Source: 3107 sp965216225
GTDB lineage: Bacteria; Pseudomonadota; Alphaproteobacteria; Rhodobacterales; Rhodobacteraceae
Length of the DNA: 64,000 nucleotides
Direction: 5' to 3'
Assembly (NCBI GenBank): GCA_965216225.1
Contig: CBDCFF010000029.1
Coordinates: 124,001-188,000, forward strand
A program made the translations under genes and the position numbers. The notes beneath the pieces were generated by a model, which had not been told where the DNA came from, did no database searches, and saw only the letters and a program-made list of their open reading frames with translations. Numbering within the stretch: the stretch's first letter is position 1; each line of letters starts with the position of its first letter. This document shows, piece after piece, positions 54,093-63,049 of this stretch.

Positions 54093-54421
54093 AGTCTCGA
54101 TTTACCTCGCCAATCCGGCCTGAATCCGGTTCACTCCCGGCGCCTCGTGACAGGAGCGGCAGATGGTCGGACAGCCGGGATTTTCTGACATGGATGATCG
54201 CCTGAAGCGGTCGCGCGATCCTGGCGATCAGTTGGAAGCCGACGCCCGTATGCCGGGGCGTTTGGTTTCGGGATTTTCCGTGCGGATATCGTGAAGGCTC
54301 TGGCGTACTCGGACGGGTTCCAGACGCGAAGACCATTCGGGCGTTCCGCGAGCGTCTGACCAGGGCAGGCGTGATCGAGGGGCTTTTCAGCCGGTTCGAC
54401 GCCGCGCTGCGCGAGGCCACT
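54093..54421 (+). mobile_element. IS5-C copy 2, deleted fragment
   Basis: It has the same left end as IS5-C copies 1 and 3 and the start MVGQPGFSDMDDRLKRSRDPG. A deletion of about 170 bp after GSDG-type codons near 54315 joins it to KTIRAFRERLTRAGVIEGLFSRFDA. It stops at about 54421 where an IS256 fragment begins. Confidence 0.8.
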
Positions 54422-54586
54422 CCCTTGCGGTCTTTCCATAACTTCTGCGAGCAGAAGTTTAGGGAGTGACGCACCAGATGCACGATGCAGGTCTGGACCG
54501 TGGTGTCCCCAAAGGCGGCGGTGATCGCCTCCGGGAAGCCCTTGTCTATTGGATTTCCCAGGCATTCGTATCCGTGCGATACGGAT

Positions 54587-54624
54587 GCCACCCCTCGGGC
54601 CGCAGCAGCGGCCCGAGGGGTGGC
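54587..54624. other. Perfect 17-bp stem hairpin upstream of IS110-B transposase
   Basis: An inverted repeat with stem gccacccctcgggccgc and loop agca lies 140-177 nt before the IS110-B start. A smaller inverted repeat (gtatccgtgcgatac) is directly to its left. This is the place where IS110 elements carry their guide-RNA gene, so the hairpin may belong to the bridge RNA. There is no T-run to suggest a terminator. Confidence 0.5.
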
Positions 54625-54763
54625 GGGGGATGGATCGATGATGCCCTGGTCTTTGAGGACCGTTCTCAAGATGGATCACCCCCGCCCTTTTGATGAACCC
54701 GAACAGATAGTGGAGGAGGGAACACCCCTGCCTCGTATGACAGGAACGGGAGACGAAAAGGTC

Positions 54764-55681
54764 ATGAATGACACCATCGGCATCGACATCCCGAAAGATC
54801 ATCCCGACACCCATCGCCTGAGCGATGGCAAGGCGAAACGCTTCACCAACGACCGGACAGGACTGAAGACGCTGAAGAACCGGACCGGACCGCAGTGCCG
54901 CCGCGTCGTCCACGAGCCTGCAGGACGCTGTCATCGCGATCCGGAGGCCCGCCTTTCAAAGACGGCTCACGCCATGGTCAAGGTGAACCCCAAACGCGCC
55001 CGCCGCTTCGCCGAAGCGGTCGGCCAGTCCGCCAAAACTGACCGGAACGATGCGGAACTGCCAGCCCGCATGGGGGCGATGCCTGACCTGAAGGCTTCAC
55101 CGTTGCGCGATGAACCCATGAACGATCTGCGGGAGGTGCATGTCGCCCGGAGCGCTCTCATCAAGGACCAGACTGCCTGCCGGAACCGGCTCTGCGGTGC
55201 GCGCAACACACTCGTCAAGGCGCAACTGAAAACCGGGATGCGCCGGATCGCAAGGCAACTTGCCCGGCTCGATGCCGGGTTGAAGAAGCGTATCCGCGAG
55301 GATGCAAAGCTTGCCGGACAGTTCGAGATCCTGCGGTCGATCCCCTGCCGTCGCGCAATGCTCATCGAAATGCCGGAGATCGGAACCTTGACGCCCGGGC
55401 AGGCCGCCGCGCTTGCGGGCCTGGCTCCCTTCGTGCGCACGTCCGGCAAATGGACAGCCAGAGCGAAAATCGGAGGCGGACGAGCCGGGCTTCGCCAGGC
55501 GCTCTACATGCCCGCCCTCGTCGCAGCGCGCTGCAATTCCCAACTCACCTGCGTCTACAAGGCTTTGCGTCAAAAGGGCAGGAAAGCCAGGGTCGCTCTT
55601 GTGGCAATCATGCGCAAGCTCATCATCCTCGCAAATACCTTGATCCGCGAAAACCGCCAGTGGTCCAAAATCAAACCTTGA
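54764..55681 (+). CDS. IS110-family transposase (IS110-B)
   Basis: This 305-residue DEDD transposase starts MNDTIGIDIPKDHPDTHRL, with Shine-Dalgarno gggagacgaaaaggtc. It has HEPAGRCHR where EPTG is usual, TDRNDAELPARMGAM, and the C-terminal ILRSIPCRRAMLIEMPEIG and LAGLAPFVRTSGKWTARAKIGGGRAGLRQALYM. The frame is complete, but several conserved positions have changed (IPK for ISK, PAGRC for PTGAY, an IPCRRA segment for IPGIG), so activity is uncertain. It is inserted in the IS256 gene. Confidence 0.82.
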   Translation: MNDTIGIDIPKDHPDTHRLSDGKAKRFTNDRTGLKTLKNRTGPQCRRVVHEPAGRCHRDPEARLSKTAHAMVKVNPKRARRFAEAVGQSAKTDRNDAELPARMGAMPDLKASPLRDEPMNDLREVHVARSALIKDQTACRNRLCGARNTLVKAQLKTGMRRIARQLARLDAGLKKRIREDAKLAGQFEILRSIPCRRAMLIEMPEIGTLTPGQAAALAGLAPFVRTSGKWTARAKIGGGRAGLRQALYMPALVAARCNSQLTCVYKALRQKGRKARVALVAIMRKLIILANTLIRENRQWSKIKP

Positions 55682-56535
55682 CCAGGACAGATATCCTGAG
55701 CCCGTCCACCACGGCGATCGAGAGTGTCCTGGACACCTCGGTTCTTCAGCTCGTTCATCACCGACAACCAGAATTTGGCCCCCTCGTTATCAGCGATCCA
55801 CAGGCCCGGGACCTCGCGCACGCCGTCCCGGCTGACCCCCAGGGCGATGTAGACGGCCTTGTTCTTCACCATGCGGCTGTCGGCGTCGCGGATCTTCACC
55901 CGCAGCGCGTCGAAGATAACGATCGGATACATCCGCTCCAGCGCCCGGCTTTGCCAGTCGCGCACCTCGTCGAGCACGGCGTCGGTGACGCGGCTGATCA
56001 AATCCGGCGAGACCAGAAGACCGTAGATATCCTCAAGATGGGCGCGGATGTCGCGGACACTCTCGTCCGGCGGCATAGAGGCCGATGATCCTGTCATCCA
56101 TCCCGTCGATCCGGGTCTGGCCCTTCTTCACCAGTTCCGGCTCAAAACTGCCATCCCGATCACGGGGCACGGAAATCGGCGCCTCGCCGATCTGGCCCTT
56201 CAGGCGCTTGCCGGCTGTGCCGTTGCGCCGATTGGACTGACCCGGAGGTGCATCCTTGCCTTCTTCATAGCCCGGATGCGCGGTCAGTTCGGCCCCAAGC
56301 ATCCGCTCCATCAGTTTGATCCTGAGCTCTTTCAGCAGCCCGGTATCGCCAAGCAGGTCTTCAGGCCGCTCGCAGCCTTCCAGAAGTTCGTCCAGAAGTT
56401 CCCTGGATATCGTCATCGTCATGGCTCCTCTCTCAAAGCATGGTACAGATCACGGATACACAGAAGGGCACCTCGAAGAATTGCGCTTCTCTTGGCGCCG
56501 GGGTATGGCTGAGGGGGTGATCTGACACTGGGGGT

Positions 56536-57581
56536 GTGGCGATGGCGCAGATGGGTTTCTTTTATCTTTCAGATCGTTATGCGAGCCTGGACGCCAAGAG
56601 GGACCCGCTAGTCGAGATCGCCGCCGTGGTTCCGTGGGAAGAGTTTCGCCCAACACTTGAGCGGGTTTGGCGCAAGCCGGATGCGGAGCGCAAGTCGCGC
56701 GCGGGGCGCAAGCCGATGGATGCGGTGCTGATGTTCAAGACGCTGGTGGTGAGCGCGCTGTACAACCTGTCCGACGACCAGATCGAGTATCAGGTGCGCG
56801 ACCGGTTATCCTTCATGCGGTGCCTCGGCCTCGGCCTCGATGGTCGGGTGCCTGACGCGAAGACAGTATGGCTTTATCGCGAGGCGCAGGCGCAGGCGGG
56901 CAAGGTGGAGGAACTGTTCAGCCAGTTCGACGGGTATCTGGCCCGGCAGGGCTACATTGCGCGGGGCGGCCAGAACCTTGATGCTTCCATCGTGGCGGTG
57001 CCGCGCAACCACAACACGCGCGACGAGAACGCGGCGATCAGGAAGGGCGAGGCGCCCGAGGACCGGGCGGACAAGCCCGCGAAGCGCAGCCAGAAGGACG
57101 TGAACGCGCGCTGGACCAGGAAACACGGGAAGTCCACGGCTACAAGAACCACGTCAACGTGGACCGCAAGCACAAGCTGGTGCGGCGCTATCACGTCAGC
57201 GCTGCCGCGCAGCATGACAGCCAGGTGGTGGATCACCTGCTGATGCAGGGCAACACCGGCTCCGGTGTGTGGGCGGACGCGGCCTGTCGGTCCGGGGAGA
57301 TGGAGGCGAAGCTGCGCGCGCGGAAGCTGAAAAGCCACATCCACCGCAAGGGCAAGCGGGGCAAACCACTGACCGAACAGGCCAGGGGCAGCAACCGGAC
57401 CAAATCCAGTGTGCGCGTCCGGGTCGAGCATGTCTTCGGCGCTCAGGCCAACGACATGGGCGGCACGCTGGTGCGCACGATTGGCCTGGTTCGGGCCGGG
57501 GCCAGGATCGGGATGAAGAAGCTCGCCTGTAACATGCGCCGCCTCGGCCGACTGCGCCGTCCGAGCCCGTGCCCGGCGTGA
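56536..57581 (+). pseudogene. IS5-family transposase (IS5-D), one frameshift
   Basis: The first frame holds MGFFYLSDRYASLDAKRDPL, MDAVLMFKTLVVSALYNLSDDQIEYQVRDRLSFMRCLGLGL and NLDASIVAVPRNHN. Near 57110 the frame breaks (after WTRKHGK). The rest, DRKHKLVRRYHVSAAAQHDSQVV, GVWADAACRSGEMEAKL and RVRVEHVFGAQANDMGG, continues in another frame. It is otherwise complete, so the damage is recent. Confidence 0.87.
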
Positions 57582-57749
57582 ACATCGCGCAAACCAGCCA
57601 ACAGATTCAGGCCGCGAGGCAGAAAAGGCCGACCGGGAAAGGCGCACCGCCAAGATAGTCCGGACGCAACAAACCGCCAGCCAACGGTCTCCCTGCAGCC
57701 TCAGCCCGCACGCGCCGCCGCGCGGTCATGAAAACGGTCAAAAATCGAG

Positions 57750-57917
57750 GTGCCCTGTACGTTATCCACCATACTGACCGAGCGCCAGCGTTCGGTCCTT
57801 TTTGACCTCCCGACCGACGAAGTTTCGATCCTTCAGCACTACATCTTGGCGGATGATGATCTGGAAATCATTGGTACGCGCCGTCGAGCTCACAATCAAT
57901 TTGGCTTTGCACTTCAG
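57750..57917 (+). pseudogene. Tn3-family transposase, N-terminal fragment
   Basis: The frame reads ILTERQRSVLFDLPTDEVSIL, HYILADDDLEIIGTRRRAHNQFGFALQL, the DUF4158 start of a Tn3 TnpA. IS5-C copy 3 cuts it after about 57 codons. No Tn3 resolvase or terminal repeat was found in the window. Confidence 0.8.
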
Positions 57918-57992
57918 CTGAGGGTCTTGATTTACCTCGCCAATCCGGTCTGAATCCGGTTCACTCCCGGCACCTCGTGACAGGAGCAGCAG

Positions 57993-59154
57993 ATGGTCGG
58001 ACAGCCGGGATTTTCTGACATGGATGACCGCCGGAAGCGGTCGAGCGATCCTGGCGATCAGTTGGAAGCCTGTGCCGTGGCGTCTGATTTCGAGATTTTC
58101 CGTGCGGATATTGTGAAGGCTCTGGCGTACTCGGATGGCTCGAAAGGCGGCCGCCCGCCCTGTGACGTCGTGCTGATGTTCAGGATCCTGATTGTCCAGG
58201 CGCAAGACAATCCCGGTGATGACCGCGCAGAGTTCCTGATCCCGGACCGGCTGTCGTTCATGCGTTTCCTCGGTCTCGGGCTGCATGACCGGGTCCCGGA
58301 CGCGAAGACCATTCGGGTGTTCCGCGAGCGTCTGACCAGGGCAGGCGCGATCGAGGGGCTTTTCAGCCGGTTCGACGCGCGCTGCGCGAGGCCGGTTACA
58401 TCGCGATGTCCGGTCGGACCGTCGCCAGCACGCTGGTCGCCGCGCCAGGGTACGCAACACGGTTGACGAGAAGACGGCTGTCAGGATGGGCAAGCCCGGC
58501 GACGAGAACCGGCCCGATGATCCGGCCAAAGCCGGGCAAAAAGACGTGGATGCACGCTGGACCATCCAGTTCGCCCCAGTTCGCCACGGCGCGCCCGCGC
58601 GAGGACGGCCCACCGGGCTGATTGCCATTGTTCTGGGGTTCGCCAGGGCGCGCCCGCGCGAGGACGGCCCCGCGCATGATTGGGTGCCAATGGCTCTCGG
58701 TTTGGCGGGGCGCGCCCGCGCGAGGACGGCCCCGCGCCGCCCGACATCGCCATCCCGAGTTTCGGATACAAGGCGCATTCCGGCATCGACAAGTGTTTCC
58801 GGTTCATCCGGCGATGGGATGTCACCAGTGCGGCGGCCGATGACGGGCGGATGCTGCGCCGGGGGCTGCTGGATTGCCACTGACACCGGGTCAGGCGTCC
58901 GGGCGGACAGCGCCTGTCGCTCGATGAAGAACGAGGCGTTCATGGAGCGGCGCGGTTTTGTCAGCCATGTCCACCATCGCAAACCAGAGGGGCGCCCAAT
59001 GCCCGGGAATATCAGACGCGGGAACAGCACAAGGTCAAAGCACCGTGCGCCCGTCGAGCATGTCTTCGCAGTCCGCAAACACATGATGGGCATGGCCAAC
59101 ATCGCCTGCAACATCCGCCGCCTGGTCCAGTTCGGCGGCGCCGTCACTGCCTGA
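57993..59154 (+). pseudogene. IS5-C copy 3 transposase remnant
   Basis: The first frame is intact to GAIEGLFSRFDA (about 58378). A missing base breaks it there. Later pieces include the repeat insert, IAIPSFGYKAHSGIDKCFRFIRRWDVTSAA, then NEAFMERRGFVSHVHHRKPEGRPMPGNIRR and APVEHVFAVRKHMMGMANIACNIRRL. The C-terminal catalytic region absent from copy 1 is present here. Confidence 0.85.
58588..58732 (+). repeat. Three 24-bp GC-rich cores with unlike spacers
   Basis: An identical 24-bp core (beginning ggcgcgcccgcgcgagg and ending acggccc) occurs at 58588-58611, 58647-58670 and 58709-58732. The intervals are 35 and 38 nt and are not evidently alike. The core itself is ordinary IS5-C coding sequence (ARPREDGP). 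IS5-C copy 1 has it once, at 40417-40440, with one difference. The array is therefore an expansion inside a dead transposase gene. Confidence 0.8.
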
Positions 59155-59780
59155 TCACAGGATGTATCCGCCCATAATTACGGAAAACCGCCCGGTTCGG
59201 GGCATTGTTGCATGGATCAATGACGGCTTGAAGTGCGCCCTACCTGTTCCATCCCGGACGATCAGATAGACCCTCGCCGCTCTGGCCTGTTCATGGCAAG
59301 ATCGGTCCTGCGTGAGATTCGGGACGGGGACAAGACATGCTGATTTCTTTGCACAAGCAGGCGACGACGACGCCGAAGATCAGGGCCGCAATCCAGGCGA
59401 GCAAAGAGCCCGCGTGGATCGTGGCCGAGCGCTACGGCATCCCGGAGCAGACGGTGTGGAGACACCGTCCATGATCGGAGCCACACGGCGCACAGGTTGC
59501 AGACCACGCTGACACCGGCGCAGGAGGCCGTGGCGGTCTCGCTGAGACAGAGTCTGCTGCTGCCGCTCGACGACCTGCTCGCCGTGGTCCAGCGAGTTTC
59601 TCAACCCGAACGTCTCGCGCTCCGGGCTGGATCGATGCCTGCGTCGGCATGGGGTCGGCTCCCTCCGTGACCTGAAGCCGAAGGTGGCGAAGCCCGCGCA
59701 CAAGCCTTTCAAGGCATACGAGCCCGGCTACATCCACATCGACGTGAAATACCTGCCGCAGATGGCCGATGAGGAGAAGC

Positions 59781-59819
59781 GCCGGTATCTGTCGCCGGTA
59801 TCTGTCGCCGGTATCTGTT
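59781..59819 (+). repeat. 13-bp triplication that breaks the IS481-B frame
   Basis: The unit gccggtatctgtc is present three times in tandem (the last ends in gtt). Two extra units add 26 bp, which shifts the frame exactly between EEKRRYL and FVAIARATRWVFV. Confidence 0.85.
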
Positions 59820-60318
59820 CGTCGCGATCGCCCGCGCCACCCGCTGGGTCTTCGTGCGCATCTACCCAGTGAAGAATGCGGCCAACGCCCGCCGGTTCCT
59901 GCGCGATCTGGAGCGCGCCGCCCCGATGCGGATCACCCGCGTGCTGACGGACAATGGCAAGGAGTTCACCGACAGGCTCTTCGGCCTTCGCCGCCGCGCC
60001 GCGACCGGCAATCATGAGTTCGACCGCCTCTGCGCCGGGTTCGGGATCGAGCATCGCCTGGCCCCACCTCAGCGGCCGCAGACCAACGGCATGGTCGAGC
60101 GGTTCAACGGACGGATCGAGGACGTGCTCCAGAGCCACCGTTTCCGCAGCGGCGAGGACCTCGAACAGACGCTTCTCCGCTACGTCCGCCTCTACAACGG
60201 CCAGTTGCCGCAATCCGTTCTGAAGGGCCGCACGCCAATTGATGCGCTCAAGGACTGGTCTTGTCCCGGTTCAGTTCCGGTTTCTTTCGAGCAATGTTAG
60301 GAATGAAGGAGATAATGA

Positions 60319-60594
60319 ATGGCCACGAGATACACAGACGAGTATCGCCGTGATGCTGTGCGCATGGCAACCACCAGCGGCCTGCCCCGCCCTCAGGTTT
60401 CATCTGATTTGGGTGTCGGTCTTTCGACGCTGAACAAGTGGGTCCAAAAGCATCAGCATGACGATTTGATGTCTGGGCCGCACGAGGACGTTGAGAAAGA
60501 GAACGAGCGCCTGCGCAAGGAAGTCCGCTTGCTGCGCGAGGAGAGGGAAGTGTTAAAAAAAGCGGCAATCTTCTTTGCAGGCCAAAGCCGGTGA
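60319..60594 (+). CDS. IS3 OrfA (IS3-D)
   Basis: This 91-residue protein has a helix-turn-helix (LPRPQVSSDLGVGLSTLNKWVQKH) and a leucine-zipper-like C-terminus (NERLRKEVRLLREEREVLKKAAIFF). The A7G run at 60554 (gttaaaaaaagcgg) is a classic -1 frameshift site for making the OrfAB fusion. Confidence 0.9.
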   Translation: MATRYTDEYRRDAVRMATTSGLPRPQVSSDLGVGLSTLNKWVQKHQHDDLMSGPHEDVEKENERLRKEVRLLREEREVLKKAAIFFAGQSR

Positions 60595-61452
60595 GATTTG
60601 CGTTCATCGAAGTCTGGAAAGAAGAATGGTCGGTCGAATTTCTGTGCCGCGTTATGCGGGTCACATCGCGTGGTTTTCGTGCATGGAGGGTTCGGCCTGT
60701 CAATGAGCCAGCGACAACGCGATGATATGGTGATTTTGGCACATATCCGAGAACAGCATCGCCTTGGTTTGCAAAGTTATGGTCGGCCACGCATGACCGA
60801 GGAATTGCAGGATATGGGGCTGAAGGTCGGGCGCCGGCGCATAGGTCGTTTGATGCGTGAGAACGACATTAAGATCGTCAGAACCCAGAAATACAAGGTG
60901 ACCACCGACAGCAACCACGCGTTTAATATTGCACCCAACTTGTTGGATCAGGATTTCTCTGCTGATGCTCCGAACCAGAAATGGGCGGGAGACATATCCT
61001 ATATCTGGACCAGTGAAGGCTGGCTGTATTTGGCCGTCATTCTTGACCTGTATTCCCGGCGTGTCATCGGCTGGGCTGTCAGTAATCGTATGAAGCGAGA
61101 TCTGGCAATCAGGGCGTTAGACATGGCCGTGGCCCTGCGGCAACCGCCCAAGGACTGTATTCACCACACAGATCGTGGATCACAATACTGTTCACATGAT
61201 TATCAAAAGCGCCTGTCACAGCATAGCTTCAAAGTCTCGATGAGCGGCAAAGGAAATTGTTACGACAATTCCATGGTGGAAACGTTCTTCAAATCGCTCA
61301 AGGCAGAGATGATTTGGCGGAACCGCTGGGAAACCAGGCGCCAAGCCGAAGGCGCAATATTCCAGTATATCAATGGGTTCTACAATCCGCGTCGACGCCA
61401 TTCATCGTTAGGCGGCAAAAGCCCCTTGGCATTTGAACGGAAAGCCGCATAA
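60591..61452 (+). pseudogene. IS3 OrfB integrase (IS3-D), frameshift near its N-terminus
   Basis: The expected start of OrfB (VRFAFIEVWKEEWSVEFLCRVMRV) is in the -1 frame of OrfA, overlapping its stop. That frame ends at about 60722. From about 60703 the rest continues in a +1 frame with HTH_21 (SYGRPRMTEELQDMGLKVGR) and a complete DDE core: WAGDISYIWTSEGWLYLAVI, HHTDRGSQYCSHDYQ and NSMVETFFKSLKAEM. A single extra base is the likely damage. An internal ATG at 60703 could give a shortened protein. Confidence 0.82.
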
Positions 61453-61738
61453 ATGAATTAAGAGACCGGAACGTAACCGGGACAAGACCAGACTGGCATC
61501 GAGAAAAGCCCGAGCTCTTCAGAAAGCAGCCATATAATCACACGGGATGTGACACCTAAAGACAGACAGCGTCGAGGGAATGCCGCTCTAAAATCAGCTC
61601 CAAAATCAAGATTGATAGAGGTCCGCAGCTGCCGGATGGGCGCAGCCATGCGGATTGGGAAGCCGGGGAAACCCGATCAACCGGCGATACGGAGTCAGAA
61701 TAGCGGCCGGTCGGACCCCGGGAAAGTGTAACCGATGC

Positions 61739-62206
61739 TCACATGAGCGTGGTTCGCCCTGCGGAACACGGCATGTTCCGGCTGCTCGCCAGTTCATGAA
61801 GCGATGACAGTTCACGCGCCAGAAAGGCGGCCTCGGTTTCCGTGAACCTGCGATCCGTGTGGGAAAATCCGGCAATGCTTCGCAAGCCGTCCTCCAGCAA
61901 CGAGATGACAATGCCGTGGTTCAGGCCGTAGCTGCCAGCCTGTTTCAGGACACTGCGCTCATCCAGATCACCCAGATCCTGCCAATCGGCAACGCCGGTG
62001 TTTTCAAACCCCCACCGGATAATGGGGTCGTGAAGAACCAGCCCGTTGGCGGAATAGTGCTCCAGCCAATCCTTGCTGTAGCTCTGAAAAAAGAATGTCG
62101 GGGTCGAGAATTTGATATGCAGTCCTATCGCATAACCTGCTGTGCAGATTTTCGCTACACCATCGAGTCTTTGGCTGATCGTCGGTTTTTCTGACATGGC
62201 AGTCAT
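61739..62206 (-). CDS. LuxR-type protein with autoinducer-binding domain only
   Basis: This 155-residue protein matches the autoinducer-binding half of LuxR regulators, with the acyl-homoserine-lactone pocket residues in place: W47, Y51 (DWLEHY), D60 (HDPI) and W75 (VADWQDL), then YGLNHGIVISL. It stops soon after ELSSLHELASS, where the helix-turn-helix should begin, with an unrelated tail (RNMPCSAGRTTLM). Such truncated forms can act as dominant-negative partners, as TrlR does against TraR, or the gene may have lost its 3' end to the IS481 debris 100 bp away. It is divergent from a full LuxR gene. Confidence 0.85.
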   Translation of the reverse strand: MTAMSEKPTISQRLDGVAKICTAGYAIGLHIKFSTPTFFFQSYSKDWLEHYSANGLVLHDPIIRWGFENTGVADWQDLGDLDERSVLKQAGSYGLNHGIVISLLEDGLRSIAGFSHTDRRFTETEAAFLARELSSLHELASSRNMPCSAGRTTLM

Positions 62207-62225
62207 TCATTCGCATTATGGTTGC

Positions 62226-62241
62226 ATAGTCCGGCGACTAT
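62226..62241. promoter_or_regulatory. Candidate lux-type operator between the two LuxR genes
   Basis: An inverted repeat ATAGTC-cggc-GACTAT lies in the 120-bp gap between the divergent LuxR-type genes. Its position suits autoregulation. There is no close match to a known lux box, so the call rests on symmetry and place. Confidence 0.35.
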
Positions 62242-62327
62242 ATCCTATTCTGCTCGACGATTACAGATTATCGGAGTCAGGAAAAAATGTCGCGCCCGAA
62301 GCAGGGCGGGTATGGGAATTGCCGCGA

Positions 62328-62933
62328 ATGAACCATTCGATCCATTTCTTCGATTTCGACAAATGGGCGCCGTGCGGCTATTACGTCGCCCTGTGCGTCG
62401 GTTTTGCCTTTCCCAGAGTCGAACAGAACGCCTATCCGCCGGAATGGATTGACCTTTATACACAGCGGGGTTTCATGCTGCATGACCCTGTCCTGAAGTG
62501 GATTTACGACAACACCGGCAGCATTCGCTGGAGCGACATCGAACTGCCGGACCCGCGCAGGATCATGAGGCAGGCAGCGGGTTTCGGAATGCGTTACGGC
62601 ATTGCCGTCAGTTTCAGCGATGAATTTGACGGAATGCGCAGCTTTGCCACCTTCGCCCGGAAAAACCGAGAGTTCAAAGACGACGAAATTCATTTTTTCC
62701 GTGATTCGCTCTGGGCCTTGCATTCTGCGGCAAGACCGCCTGTCAACCTGACCGAGGCCGAGCTTGAAGTGTTGCGAATGCTGCGCAGCGGGTTTTTGAT
62801 GAAGCAGATCGCCGGCAAAATCGGCGTATCGCTGGGGGCCATCAAGCAAAGGCTGAGGAACGCCAAGTTCAAGCTCGGCGCAAAAACCAGCAATCAGGCG
62901 ATTTCCCTGGCGCTGGAATACGGATTGCTGTGA
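62328..62933 (+). CDS. LuxR-family quorum-sensing regulator
   Basis: This 201-residue regulator has an autoinducer-binding domain with W40, Y44 (EWIDLY), D53 (HDPV), W68 (IRWSD) and FGMRYGIAVSF. It has a complete C-terminal GerE-type helix-turn-helix (LTEAELEVLRMLRSGFLMKQIA, then GAIKQRLRNAKFKLG). It should bind the signal made by the adjacent LuxI and act on DNA. The ATG at 62328 gives a short N-terminus for the family. A TTG at 62319 in frame, or an earlier start, is possible. It lies about 110 bp before luxI. Confidence 0.9.
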   Translation: MNHSIHFFDFDKWAPCGYYVALCVGFAFPRVEQNAYPPEWIDLYTQRGFMLHDPVLKWIYDNTGSIRWSDIELPDPRRIMRQAAGFGMRYGIAVSFSDEFDGMRSFATFARKNREFKDDEIHFFRDSLWALHSAARPPVNLTEAELEVLRMLRSGFLMKQIAGKIGVSLGAIKQRLRNAKFKLGAKTSNQAISLALEYGLL

Positions 62934-63049
62934 GGCGAAAACCGCAAAACCACCCGCCTTTTTTCACCAACATCAATTATCAAACACGGATTTTGAGAAT
63001 TGTTAACCATTTTCAGGCCCTGTGAGACTCTTCTCAAGGGGGAATGAAA

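Larger units (their letters stand above)
54421..56422 (-). pseudogene. IS256-family transposase, split by IS110-B and frameshifted
   Basis: The N-terminal part (56422 to about 55695) gives MTMTISRELLDELLEGCERPEDL, MERMLGAELTAHPGYEEG and, after a frameshift near 56070, DIYGLLVSPDLISRVTDAV, MYPIVIFDALRVKIRD and FWLSVMNELKNRGVQD. The frame resumes beyond IS110-B at 54553-54421 with KGFPEAITAAFGDTTVQTCIVHLVRHSLNF. The final third is missing, cut by IS5-C copy 2. It is a dead element used as a target by IS110-B. Confidence 0.85.
57918..59198 (+). mobile_element. IS5-family element IS5-C copy 3, decayed, with repeat array
   Basis: The longest IS5-C copy, from gctgagggtcttg to ccgcccggttcgggg. It contains an extra segment of about 120 bp with repeated cores (58588-58732) not present in copy 1. 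It truncates the Tn3 fragment on the left. Confidence 0.8.
60256..61490 (+). mobile_element. IS3-family element IS3-D
   Basis: 1235 bp. Termini are TGGTCTTGTCCCGGTTCAG on the left and, inverted, TGGTCTTGTCCCGGTTACG on the right. A 3-bp target duplication gac flanks it (60253-60255, 61491-61493). It is inserted between the D and W codons of the IS481-B KDW motif. Confidence 0.92.
59244..61631 (+). mobile_element. IS481-family element IS481-B, decayed and split by IS3-D
   Basis: The transposase begins at 59337 (MLISLHKQATTTPKIRAAIQ, then WIVAERYGIPEQTVWRH). It breaks frame several times and regains the integrase core: YEPGYIHIDVKYLPQM, VLTDNGKEFTDRLFG, GIEHRLAPPQRPQTNGMVERFNGRI. IS3-D interrupts it at KDW. 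The last codons resume at 61494 (HREKPELFRKQPYNHTGCDT, stop at 61557). Its 5' and 3' ends are repeated at 23682-23832 and 40765-40838. Confidence 0.85.

Noticed and set aside
58588..58732. A genuine CRISPR array
   Set aside because: Only three cores, the core is native transposase coding sequence, its sister IS5 copy has it once, and no cas genes are present. It is kept as an unusual repeat, not a CRISPR call.
61632..61738. A group II intron fragment (ggaagccggggaaaccc and following)
   Set aside because: Some resemblance to intron-type sequence, but no domain V or reverse-transcriptase segment can be recognised.
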